Shown: positions 10,013 to 22,119 of the stretch, piece by piece | Position numbering within the stretch: the stretch's first letter is position 1 | Layout of the letters: the number at the start of each line of letters is the position of its first letter | Assembly: GCA_021464415.1 (NCBI GenBank) | Contig: CM038466.1 | Span: 26,227,017-26,291,016, forward strand | Reading direction: 5' to 3' | Source of the DNA: Lonicera japonica | Lineage: Eukaryota; Streptophyta; Magnoliopsida; Dipsacales; Caprifoliaceae | DNA: 64,000 bases | Notes under the pieces: model-generated | Seen by the model: only the letters and a program-made list of their open reading frames with translations | Database searches by the model: none | Told to the model about the DNA's origin: nothing | Translations under genes and position numbers: made by a program

Positions 10013-12900
10013 GTGTAAACTTACTCCAATTCTATTTTAAAGACTCAGAATTTAATTCGACTAAAATACCATAAGTGTGTGTTTGATTGCAAGCATGGAA
10101 TTAGGGTAGAAAATGTTTATATTCTAAGCAATTCAATTATAGGCAATTTTATTCTAAGCAATTTAATTAAAGGTGTTTGATTCATTTATTTTATAGGTGG
10201 AAAATATGTACTTTCTTTTCCCTGTAATGATGACATTTTCAAACTTTGGATGTTTAATTGCTTACATTTTACTTAGAATTGGACTTTTTGATCTTTGAGT
10301 CATTTTCCACCTTACCTAAAACTTATTTTCTTTAGGGTAGGCTAAAAAAATAAGTTCTTACTTTTTATGCATCATGCACTTGTACTAAGAAATTAGGTGG
10401 AACTTATATTACTTAAAAAATTAGGTAATCCAAAACCCATAAAAGATGGAAAAGTACACATTTTCCATCTTTTACCAAGTTTTCCACGGAAAACTTTTTT
10501 TTATTCGCACCCAGATTTCGAAACTAGTATTTAACTCTTTTTTTTAAACCAAAAAGTTTGGAATCTAGCTCAGTTTTATTTTTTAATTATTAATTCAATT
10601 AATACATGATAATACATTGAGATTCCATACATACCCTTGTTAGATGCGTATTTTTTTTAGTCTTAAATTATATATTGTTATTAAAAGAGACGTCAATATA
10701 GATTGAGAAAGATAGCTACAAATAGAGTTTTGCTTTATTTCCTTAATTTTTATTTTTTATTTTTATTTTTATTTTTGATATTAAACAGAGCCAATCGGCT
10801 CAAATTAACATATATTATCCGAAGAAATAGTATTTACAATAGCCTCATGGGGATCATCAACAAAGCAAAGATTTATATTTAGATTCCATTAGTTATATTC
10901 TTGACTATATTCTATTTTTCTTTTAATAGTTGTCTCTTTTTTGCCTGGTTTACATAGTTTTGATGGGCTAATTTATTAAGCCCTTTGGTTTCTTTTTATT
11001 TATACTTTTGTTTGCTTTTCTCATGGAGGTTTGGTTTATGTCCCCCTCCTTTTTCATTATGTGTCTCTTAGTTTGGGCGTTTTAGACTCATTTTACTTAT
11101 TTATTTTAATAAAATAACGCTCTAGGGCCCTAGGTTTTTTAGGACTTTGAGCTTCTTTAATAATAAAAGAGGCCCCTCCAGTGTACATATAGCCGATAGA
11201 GAGCATTGATGGATGAGGAGCTTAGAAGATGAATTAAATATAATTGAAGACATGTATGTAGAAGAAAAAAAAAACTTTCATGCAGGAAGAGCTTAGAAGA
11301 TTATGAGAAGAACTGCAGCTAGTTCCATGATAATAATTTGAGATGCATTAGGTAAATTATAATTTTATTTGTTTAACCTTTAATTACTTTTGTAGTAAAT
11401 ATATTGTTGCCTTCATTCTTAAACATTATTGTTAAGTGTTTACAAGAAATTATGGGTTCATATAAATGTATGAACTTTTTTGTTCGATTATATTTGTAAT
11501 ATATTCACATTTACTACCATACATGTTTTACCTTATCTATGCGTTAATATGTCTACATATATCTATATGCTTTACCTCATAGTATATCTATTGGATAATT
11601 CAGTTAAATTTTATATTATAAATCTATAATACATCTGTTAATTTTCATAAAAATGTATTGTAATATATCTATTAAATAATTTAATTAAAACCGATTGAAA
11701 ATCTTAATAAATTAAGTATTTTTGAAGATAAATTAGTTATGAATACAAATACCTTTGTGTTTTGAATTCAAAAAAAAATTGTTAATTTAAATATTCCCTT
11801 GATTTTCAAAATTCTAAATCCTAGGGGATTATTAATTTTGAATTAAAAAGTAAACCAAGGGTATTTTAGGAAATCAAAACAAAAATAAAAAACTAAAAAT
11901 AATTTGAAAAATATTAAATTGGTTATTATCCACTCATTTTAGTTAATTCCTAATTTCCAAAATATAGTGGGTTAAATACAAAATAATTTAATTTTTTTGG
12001 GCTAAAAACAAAAAGGCCCTAAATTTAAATCACATAATTGTTTTAATGGTATAATAGAAAATGGGACTTATTTAAGAAAATTTTCTACAAAAAAATTAAG
12101 AAATAATATTTTTGTAAATTAAAGACTTATATTTGATTAAATTCTAAAAGAAGTGTAACATTAACTTGGCAATATATTTTTGGATTGTAATTTTTTATAA
12201 TATTGTACAAAATTAAGTTTGCACTGCATGTATTTTAGTAAATTGTTATTTATAATTGTTTAATTGATAGTATTTTTGAGTTATTTCAACAAATTACAAG
12301 TTTAAGCCTATTTATTGAGATATATATATATATATATATATATTTATAAACATGTGTAGATGACCAAAAATTGGGTTTACTCACAATAAGGCGCCCTTAG
12401 CAAAATCAATACAAGATGGATTAAATGAAGCAAAGAACAACATATTTTTTGTTTGTAGGTAGGTTCCCTCAGGGATTTTCATATTCTTCTCATAGTACAT
12501 TATCATTTTGTGTGTATGGTTTTTATATTCACTTAGTAATGAAAATATGCAAAGATACAAGCTATTAGCTCTTTCTCTTTTTATTACATATTTCTTTAAA
12601 TTTGAGACCAGATTCTCTCTAATGAGCATTCTCTTTCCATTTACGTATATAGACTTAGGATTACAATACTCTATAGACATCCCATTTTGTGACTCTTCTA
12701 AACAAGACACAACTCGTTTTTCGATAAAGCAAAATCAGACTTGGCGATACAAAACTTCAAGAGATACATGCTCGAACAAGATAAAATTGGACTTGGCCAA
12801 TGCAAGGTTGAAGATCATCATAGGCCTATACAGATAAGCCTTACGCTAAGTCAATACAGTCCGAATTCCGAAAAACAAACTGTTGATTCCCAATTATCAC
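10013..12900. other. intergenic repeat-rich DNA, no gene seen
   Basis: It contains a copy of a dispersed AT-rich repeat at about 11990-12310 (see 55900-56560), a (TA)n run at about 12321-12343, and a possible degraded small element at about 10075-10510 that starts with GTGTGTTTGATTGC. I found no protein-coding signal I trust. Confidence 0.45.
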
Positions 12901-14205
12901 TGTTTTTCAAGATCATATTCTAGACCACGTGTAGTCAAACAGTAAGACGGAGGCCTTCTCGAACTCAGATCGCCCTCAAATTTGGAAAACATATATAAGA
13001 CGTCCTGGTAAATATCATGTCCAAAATTCGGCTTGATCCAATAGTAGAATCCCCAATTTTCCGTACGGACAATTTGAAAGCTCGTGATTTCAACCAAGTG
13101 TAGTCAAATAGTAAGATGGATGCCTTCCCAAACACCGATCACCCTCAAATTCGGATAGAGGCTACCTAACATCTTGAGGAACAATATATCTAAAAATCAT
13201 CTTCATCCAACAGTTCGAACCTCATTTACCGTACGGGTAATCGGATTGCCCGTATGGGCAATCCGAAAGTCCATACAGGAAATCGGCCTTCTCTACGTCC
13301 GATCATGCTCAAATTTTGACAGCAAGTAGATAACATTTTAAGGAACAATATATCCAACAATTATCTTAATCCAACGATTCAAAATAGATTAACCGTACGG
13401 GCAATCTCATTGACCTTAAGGGCAATCTCGATTTTGCACCCGAAACGGGTTCCGTGGCAACCGAAATGGCTAATCGGATAGCCCATACGAGTAATCTGGT
13501 CCTCCGTACGGGTAATCGAGCACCGAAGGCTAAATCAAGTACTATATAAGCCAGAGTTAACTTCTCAACAAGGGTTCGTGATTATCGAGCAAAACGCCCA
13601 ATGCAAAGGCAAAGAAGAAGGAAAAACTTGTATTTTATTATATCTTCATTTCTAGACTAGCAAAAGCTTAGTGTAGAGAGAGAAAACACTGTAATAGAAT
13701 AGGTACGCGAGTAAAAACTCTGTAACTCGTTTATAGTGTTTGTATTCTGACTGAGCGACGAACCAAAGTTTGTAACATAGATATATTCTTTCGAAACAAA
13801 GTTCTGTATTTGCAAAAGTATCGTCTAAATTCTAATACGATGTAGATATCCTGCAAATAAAGAGTATGTGTATATAATTATTAATATCCTGTATATAATT
13901 GTATAAACTGTTAAAGCATGCCTAAAATTATTCCATGCCGTGTTTCTGCCTAAACTGTGCTAAAACTTGATAATTGGAATTGTGCCTTGATTCTCCGTAC
14001 AGACAATCCAATAGACCGTATGGTTAATCCCATTCCCCATACAGGTAATCTGCCTTCAAGGCAATTTTTGCATGCCGAATACAGTAGGCTTATTGTATCA
14101 TATTTAGCAACCTGTATATATAATTTATGGGTCAAAACAATAAGAAAATGATAAAAGATAAATCCAAGCATATCCATTTATAAGCTAAAAAGGCGAGACG
14201 GATGC
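12900..14205 (+). mobile_element. older LTR-like repeat, left part (host of the Ty3 insertion)
   Basis: It has three tandem units of about 167 bp, many CCGTACGG- and GGGCAAT-type words, a TATA-like CTATATAAG at 13542-13550, and an AT-rich transcribed-like tract after it. Together these resemble the promoter half of an LTR read on the plus strand. The sequence resumes at 26767 after the Ty3 element: removing that element and one CTAAC copy gives a continuous junction GGATGC-CTAAC-ACCTTC. The outer ends of this repeat were not found. Confidence 0.45.
12920..13440 (+). repeat. three tandem ~167-bp units upstream of an LTR-like TATA box
   Basis: The word GATC-x3-CTCAAATT recurs at about 12967, 13136 and 13302 (spacing 169 and 166). 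Each is followed by a CGTAC- or GGGCAAT-type word. Near 13250 lies a 22-bp near-palindrome, with GGATTGCCC and GGGCAATCC arms. The position 5' of a TATA-like site suggests enhancer-type repeats of an LTR, which is inference. Confidence 0.65.
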
Positions 14206-14210
14206 CTAAC
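14206..14210. repeat. target-site duplication CTAAC, left copy
   Basis: A 5-bp direct repeat that also occurs at 26762-26766, immediately outside the Ty3/gypsy element. Confidence 0.75.
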
Positions 14211-16916
14211 TAATTCGGAGAAAACAATGAGAGTTATTATACCTAAATGCAGGTGGTAGGTCAAGTAATAAATACTCGATAAGTCCAAGGTCGATCCATG
14301 GGGAGGAGAATAGATCTTTGAATTAGGAAAGTCTCTTTCAAGAGAAAGATGATAGAAAAAAATTAGAAAATATGAACTATAGAGAGAAAATAATGTAAAT
14401 CAAAAACTAAATTAACATAAAATCAATCATGCAAAAAAGTTGAACAAAAATGAATAATAAAAATAGCGTACAAAATTAATTAAACGCGTGAATTTTTTTT
14501 AATAAAATTAAGAAAAAAAAAAAAGAACTAGGGATATCCATAAGTTCCGGGCAACACAACAAGCAATTCGGTGGACTGGGAATCCTTATCTAATTAATTT
14601 TCCTTTAAAAAATAGCCTACTTTTCACAAGCTAATTGATCTCATAAACTCGTATTTTTTGCAATAACTCATGCGTGACATGAATTATACGTACCAATACC
14701 AATTATGGAATCAATTTATATTATTTAATTTTACCGAAAACACTTGTTTATTAAAGTGAAGTAGAGCTTGACACTACAAAACCTTTTATTAAAAGTAAGT
14801 TTAGAAAAAGTAAGTAATTACCAAAATTTTATTCAAATAAGTTAAAATGTAATTGAAATCAAATTTGAAATAAAATAGATAGTGAAAACACAAAATTAAC
14901 GATTTCGGTATCAAAAAGTAAGGTTTAAAACAAATACCAAAAATAACGTGCTTTAATTTGAAATTTAAAAAGATACATAATCAATTAATTTAGAGAGTAT
15001 ATACCGCTTTCTAACTCGACTGGTTAGGGTTTAACGCAGAAACAACGATTCAAACTAGTTTGGTTCTTTTGTCGGAAAGATTTTATTAAATTTATTATAA
15101 AAATATGTAATTAGCATACTAGGATAATAATTTAATAAAAATCAGATTTATAATGACCTATTAACCAATAAAAAATTAATATAATTTAATTTAGGTCGGA
15201 AAAATTACCTCGTCGGCATACTCGGTCTTTATAGACCCCTAATTAATGAACTAACTAAACATATTTGATAAATTCATACTCAATAAATTAATTAAACAAA
15301 ACAACATATTTATATTCACGAATGAAAAATTAATTAAGAATATAAGCATATAAATGTACTCAAAATTTTGAAGACAATCAGAAATTAAGAACATGCATAA
15401 AATAAAAATTATGGGCTGAACAATTTTGAAAAATAAATAATCTGTCAGCAACACAAATGGCCTACTAACTTTTGGAAAACTTGGGATTTTAGTCTCCAAA
15501 TCTAATATGGTTTTGTAGAAAATTAAAATACGGTCGTTTTGATAGGTGGATCATCAAAAACGACCGATAAACGAAGAAGTTATGATCAAAATAAGAAAAC
15601 ACAAATTTTTAGGATTCTACGCGGGATTTTACCAAAAATTCCAATAAAAATTATAAATTAAGCATGAATTTCAATAAACAATCACATTCAAACACATAAT
15701 TAAATAACAATCTAAGCATTAATGAACATTAATTGAAAGAAATTAAGAAAAAGATAGAAAGAAACTTACGTTTATGAAGAATATCAAAAACTGCGATGTC
15801 AATATTATTTAACTCCGTCTCTTCTTCAATACAAGCCAAAAGGAAAAAAAATGAAATATAAATGGAAAACTCTCTCTGATAATATGGGGATTCAGAAATT
15901 ATTGAATACAGATATGAAGAATATCAAAAACTACGATACCAATATTATTTAACTACGTCTCTGCTTAATACAAGCCAAAAGAAAAAATATATAATATAAA
16001 TGAAAAACTCTCTCTAATAATATGGGGGATTCAGAAATTATTAAAGTTGTCGACTCTAATATGTCGATTGTTCTTTAAAAAAAGACTAAAAAATTAATAA
16101 TTAAATGTTCTCTCAAAAAAGACTAAAAAATTAATAATTAAAAACTTGTTGGGCGCCAATTTGTAGACTGTTCTTTCACAAAAGACTAAAAAAATTAATA
16201 ATTAAATGTTCTCTCAAAAAAGACTAAAAAAATTAATAATTAAAGACTTGTTAGGCGTGGAATTCGAACATTGGACTAAGCATAATGAAGAGCTGATCCA
16301 CTTGCCATCTAGGTTAAGGACCCCATTCAGTAAATATTTGCATTATGAATTTATCTATTCTTTCGCGTTCAAACTTGATCCACTAGCGCACCGATCGTAT
16401 TTCTGTCATAACTTTGTGCTTCGAACTCCGATTAATGCAAGGTATTCGCCTACGCTTATCTAACTCAGTGATCTACAGCTTCTATTTCTAGAGTTTTGTT
16501 TAAATTATGCATGGATAAATACAAAAATTGGCTGGAATACCAGCATTGCGCATGGTGAATCTCTTCTTCATTCGAAAATTTTCCAGTTTGATTCAAATGA
16601 CTTTTCTTGGGGGCTTATTTTAATCTCTTCCATCAACTCCCTTTATGCTTGAGCTTGGAAATTACTTCTGGTTCACTTCTTGAACTCAATTTAGCTCCAA
16701 ATTTAACCAGCAATGACTAATTTTGAGAGAATTTACTTTTGGATTCGTTCTTATTCATTTTTAACCTGTAAAAAGGCTAAAATGCACTAGAAATAAACAT
16801 ACTATCCTATTTCATGATTAAAACTCAAATCTTAACAATTTAGGATAATTAAAATCAAATTCATGCATATCAAGCTATATAAATATGTATAAAAGTACAA
16901 TATTTTGGCTTAATCA
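14211..16916 (-). repeat. 3' LTR of the Ty3/gypsy element
   Basis: It aligns with 22120-26761 along its length; for example both contain CAATACCAATTATGGAATCA. The LTR 5' end is TGATTAAGCC at 16916, next to a purine-rich tract. The other end is TAATTCGG where the partner has TGACTTGG. It contains its own local duplications at 15778-16040 and 16070-16250, so the two LTRs differ in internal repeat number. Confidence 0.85.
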
Positions 16917-16927
16917 CATCCCCAACT
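16917..16927 (-). other. polypurine tract of the Ty3/gypsy element
   Basis: AGTTGGGGATG on the minus strand lies directly upstream of the 3' LTR start, the expected place for the plus-strand DNA primer of an LTR retrotransposon. Confidence 0.6.
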
Positions 16928-19257
16928 AACGTATTGCTAGTCTCTAGCAATGAAGTGATCTTTATTTTAAGCCAACTAAAAAATACACAAAAAAGAAAGA
17001 CAAAAAATACCATCCTAATCTTAAACAATTGCATTAAACGTATGCAAAAAGCCTTTAAACCTCTAGGTCACCCCTAGTAGGACGAGTTTTGTCGCGTGTG
17101 AGTTTACAGTGAATATACCCACAAAATTCATGATTACAAGACAAATCCAACTAGATTATCTAAAAAGTTCGTCCTTTCAAAAATAACTCATCAAGAACTC
17201 AATAAGACTTATGCAATGTATTAATAAAAGATATTCAAACAAAGTGCAAGTCCTGATAACAATTGAAAAGATGCATATATAAATGAATTTAAGTGTTCAT
17301 ATTTAGATAGTTATATTAACTTGTCAATGTCAATGTCAATACCAATCACGGGATAAAGCTCTTGTTCATCATTAAGTCTCGACTCAATTCTCACCGGGCA
17401 TACAATCTACAAATGAATCACTAGAAGCGGGTGTAGCACTCTACATATGGGCTAAGAATTGTTTGTAAGCAAATTCAAATGTCTCACGTATATTTTCTTT
17501 GAAAGACGCCAAAATGATAGAATGAGAATCTTTTAAATTAAGATTCAGTTATTAAAGAAGCGAGACTGCTATATCTTATTTTTTATTGTTTAAAACACAA
17601 ACTAAACCTTTAGGGATCAATTAGGACTTTGCTAGGTTGTAATGGGGTTAAGGGTAGTGGTTATGAAATGAACGGGTTAAATAAGGAATCAAAAGACTCA
17701 TTAGCTCAATGAACTCAAGAGGTATATAAATGAACCTCTAAATCAAACACATACCCAAATTTTACTATCTGCATTATCATCCCAATACACTTGCTTTTCT
17801 TTATTATTTTTAAGGCATTCTTTTGATATCTATTTTTTTTTCATTGCCTTTTCTCTCTATAATTTTTTTTTAAAACAAAGAAAGATATTATTCTTTGCAT
17901 TTCTTTTCACAATACAATCCAGGCCTTTGATTTTGAGCCCTACTGCTAATTAGCCAAAAAGGTAGGTAAATTATGGAATTTGAGCTCAGTTATTCATTTG
18001 GAATATCAACACAAATCAGGCTTCATGCTTCAAAATTGGCTACTAAGGATAAAACATAACGGATAGGCTAAGGCTATATAGGATAATGAAAGACGGCCTA
18101 TGTCATTTCCCTAATGCCAGTTCTAGGTTCCAACAATAAAGCAGTAGCAATTTCATGGACAAACATCTCTAAAACTGAATAAAAATTATAGTAGAATGAC
18201 TCGGACAATTTAATGAACACTTTCAAAAGAATCAGAATTTGTAAATAATAGCTCTCAAATAAGGAAGAAATGTTCAACTCCTCACAGGGCTATATAGTCT
18301 TCACTCATTATGAACAAGACATTTTCTAGTCTGGTATATTAATTTAGTCTATAAACATGAACTAGTAAATTCAAATCGGCATATAACTCTTCAAACAAAA
18401 TAAGAATCAACATTTTCAAGATTATCTGACACTACCAGACATGCTAAATCTAATCATGAATGTGTCGTCGCCCAATAAAAGGGAACAAGAAGATACCATT
18501 AGGCGACTTAAGCTTACAATCTCTTATTATTTTTTTAATTTTTTTTTTTGAAAAAACATAAATAAAGCAAAAAGACTATCCTAAGTTACTTGCATGCAGG
18601 TTTTTCAAAAAAAATTTGGACCACAAGTCTCCCTCCCCCAACTAAAATCTAACATTGCCTATAATATTATAAAACAAGCACAAAAGCATGGATGCAATTG
18701 ACTAAAATAATTAAATAAGAGGGAAGATATACGTAAGAGCGGCATAATCTCTAAAAAATCTGCATGTTAGCAACAAATAGTATACTAAAAACTAAAAGGA
18801 AAATAAAATAAAATAAATTCCTAAACTGCTTACCTGACTTACCTGTTGCATGCTGTCTTTATTCGATAAAAGTATCTGCAAAACTGATAGTTACGCCAAA
18901 AAAAGGTGGCTAATTATAAGATATTATCAGTACAAATAATAGCCAAAGGAAAAATAAAACTTACATTTACTTTCCCACTCTTCCTCCAACTAAGGCTCGA
19001 CTTGATGTCAAATAATAACAATCGAAAGAGTTGTGGATTAACCCAATAAAAGATGGCCATCACACTAAGATCAAGAAGCCTAAGCATATAAAAGAGAACT
19101 TTTTAGACACAATGTATGTCCGGGGGTAAATCCTTAGAAATCACAACCGTGAGGTTATGAAGGAAAACATATGGGTTATGAAGGAAAACACATGTAAGAT
19201 AACACAATAACCCAGAATGACTAAGATCACAACACTTCTCTACACTTAAGTTTGGCT
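16928..19257 (-). other. non-coding internal region of the Ty3/gypsy element
   Basis: About 2.3 kb between the decayed protease region and the polypurine tract. I see no reverse transcriptase (YVDD-type box), RNase H or integrase motif in any frame. In autonomous Ty3 elements the remaining pol domains would lie here. Confidence 0.6.
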
Positions 19258-21800
19258 CTAGATCAGAAGAAGTGATAGAGCAAACCACATTATGGTTGTG
19301 AAGTATCTTTCAGAATGACCTATAAGAATTGAGAGGAACTCTAATGAAGAGCATGGATCACTAGGTGAAATGTTATCAGGGAACAAAATATCAACACACT
19401 TCTCATTCAATAAGCATTGATCTGAAGAAAAAGAATTATCTAATTCTAACTGCTTAGTAATGATTTTTGGCTCGGATCTTATATGGATAAATTGACTAAT
19501 TTGGGCTTCTAAATCATTATCATTCTCGAAATTCAAGGAATCAAGAAAATAACTAGATTCCTGTTGAAATTCAAGTTCATTTAAAGTGGGCACAAGTTAG
19601 TCAAACTTTTTTGGTCAAAGGATCATACGATGGGATTGATGGTGCTGAGTTTATGAAAAACTCATCCTTGATGCCTATTTGATTAAAATCAACATTTAAG
19701 ATGCTGATAAGATTTATCTCTTGAATTTTCTCTTCTTTGTTACCGCAATGTCGATCATGCTTCTTAGGAATTAAGAAAATATTGAGTTCAAGTTTCATGT
19801 TCCCAAAAGTCAGTTGCATCATACCATTCCTACAATTGACGAGGGCATTTGCAGTAGTTAAGAATGGTCGACCCAAAATGATAGGAATTTGAGTAGAAAT
19901 ATTAGCCATAGACTGAGTATCCATGACAACAAAGTCGACCGAATAAACAAAATTGCCAACTTTAACTAATATGTCGTCAATCACTCCTTTAGGAACCTTG
20001 ATAGAGCGGTCAGCTAACTGAATTGTGATCTTGGTAAGTTTTAGCTCACCTAGGCCCAACTGTTGGTATACTAAAAGAGGAAGTAAATTCACACTTGAAC
20101 CTAAATCTAGCAAAACATGCTCAATTCTTTGATCACCAATAATACAAGAAATGATAGAACAACCAGGGTCCTTGTATTTTATGGGCAAGTTATGTTGGAT
20201 AATATAACTAACTTGATTGGCAAGAAAACATTATTCTAAACTAAAACTCTCCTTTTCATAGTGTATAAGTCTTAGAGAAATTTAGCATATGATGGAACTT
20301 ACTTGATAGCATCCAAAAAAGGGATGTTTATCTTGACTTGCTTGAATGTATCCATAATCTACTGGTTCTTATTTTCCTTCTGAGGTTTTTCCAGCCTTTA
20401 AGGATAAGGGGTAAGAATATGAGATTTTGGCATAGCCTCAAACTCAACGTCTTTAAGAAGATCATCACTAGAATTTGGAACGAAATGACTTTCTTTAGGT
20501 TTTGAAGAAGTCAATGGAGTATCCTTTTAAATGAGTTTTCCAATACGAAGAATGGTGATGGATCGAGTTTCTTCATCATCACTAAAAGATGGAATGGGAT
20601 TGCAGTCTATTGAAAGTTGTTCAATGAATTTGGCTTCAGAATGCACAGGGAACATTCTTTCTTCTCGAACCTCATTGTGGGCAGCGAGTTTATCAATGGA
20701 GCTTTTCAGTTGATTCATCACTTGCAGCATTTGCGAAAACATGTTATGCATCACCTTGTCTTGACCTTTCGATTGTTGGGGCACACTAAGTTTAGGATCA
20801 GAATAAGCTGGCGATGATGAATGATTGAATTATTGATGCTGAATGTATGGCTGAGATGGATAAATAGGTGAATGAGAAAATTGCTATTGGAATACAGAAG
20901 GAAATTAAAGTCGAGAATGAAACTGAGGATAAGATAATGATGGAAAATGACTTCGCTATTCTTCAGCTCATTGGAAGCATTGAGTGGCATGGAAAAACTA
21001 CTTATGGAATTTACCTATGCATGGAGTACTTCTTTGAAAGTTGGGATCGTAAGACACTCTTAGGTAGGGTGCCTTCGAACTTCACAAATTCTATAAAATT
21101 CTTTCACATGATTTTGCCTCATAATTTGAACATTTCTCCTTTCAAGAGTTTCGACCTTTCTTGCTAATTGAGAAATTTGTGCAGTAAGATCTTCTTACTT
21201 TTCGATGTGTCACACATCTTGGACTTAACTTGTCGTATCTTTAAAGGATTGATCAACTGATTGAGGCGTCTCCCATTGTTGGGAATTCTCAGCTAACTAG
21301 TCCAAGTAGGTCACAGCTTCATCAGGATTCTTATTAAGAAATCTTCCATTACACATCATCTCAACAAATTAACACATTTTAAAAGATAAACCTTCATAGA
21401 AGAAACCTATAAAGTGGCACTTTTCAAAATTATGATGTGGGCAAGAGTTCTGAAGTTCTTTGAATCTCTCCCAACATTAGTAAAATATTTCTCCGTCCTT
21501 CTGAGAGAAAGACAGTAGCTGTTTCTTGAAATGATTAGTGAGATGAGATGGGAAGAACTTTTTGAGAAATTGTTGCTGCATGTCAAGCCATGTTGTAATA
21601 GACCTCGGGCAAAGTGAGAGAAGCCACGCTTTAGTTTTATCCTTTAGGGAGAAGGGGAAAAGTTTAAGTCTAATTAACTCTTCAGTACATGCTTGATTAT
21701 TGAAAGTAGCATAAACTTCTTCAAATTCTCTAATGTGGAAGTAAGGTTGTTCATTGTCCAATCTATGGAACAGGAGTAAGAGTTGAATCATTCCATTCTT
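19258..21800 (-). pseudogene. decayed Ty3/gypsy gag-protease coding region
   Basis: Read from right to left. A gag segment (21791-21477) has the retrotransposon gag signature: EEVYATF, EELIRLKLFPFSLKD-AWLLSL, TWLDMQQQFLKKFFP. Then come fragments in several frames with stops. At 20188-19601 there is an aspartic protease segment: HVLLDLGSSVNLLP, QLGLGELKLTKITIQLADRS, GVIDDILVKVGNF-Y-VDFVVMD, PIILGRPFLTTANALV. The catalytic D is followed by LG, as in many plant Athila/Tat proteases. A further frame (19593-19258) rich in E, D and S resembles the spacer between protease and reverse transcriptase. Multiple stop codons and frame changes between gag and protease mean no intact polyprotein can be made. 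Confidence 0.85.
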
Positions 21801-22094
21801 GAAGTGAAAAGCTACAGCATTAGGTGAAAAGACAATACATGATGGATTTACATTCCGTATTGGCTGTATAGTTTATGAAGACTTCGATTTTGATTCTCCA
21901 TGACTGAATGCTTATGGATTGAGAAGAACTAATCACTTCGGTATGAAGGTAACTAGTAGATGCGGAACATGCGAGATGAAATTGAAAAAGTGGATTACGA
22001 ATCCAAGGTTTCAAACACTAGGTAGATACCTGGTGCAGATTCCAAAGAAAAGAAAGAAAAAGAAACTTTCTTAAATTAAAAACTAACACACCGT

Positions 22095-22113
22095 CCTCCT
22101 GGCAACGGTGCCA
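22095..22113 (-). other. primer-binding site of the Ty3/gypsy element
   Basis: TGGCACCGTTGCCAGGAGG on the minus strand lies just inside the 5' LTR. It resembles the complement of the plant tRNA-Asp 3' end used by Athila/Tat elements (TGGCGCCGTTGCCGGGGA) with about four differences, in keeping with an aged element. Confidence 0.7.
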
Positions 22114-22119
22114 AAAACT

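Noticed and set aside
12381..12837. Overlapping 109-codon open frames on both strands
   Set aside because: AT-rich sequence with no recognisable motif, next to repeats. Frames of this size arise by chance here.
15251..15499. 82-codon minus-strand frame with hydrophobic stretches, and a similar one at 25204-25389
   Set aside because: Both lie at the same place in the two LTRs and are interrupted differently. They are non-coding LTR sequence, not a membrane protein gene.
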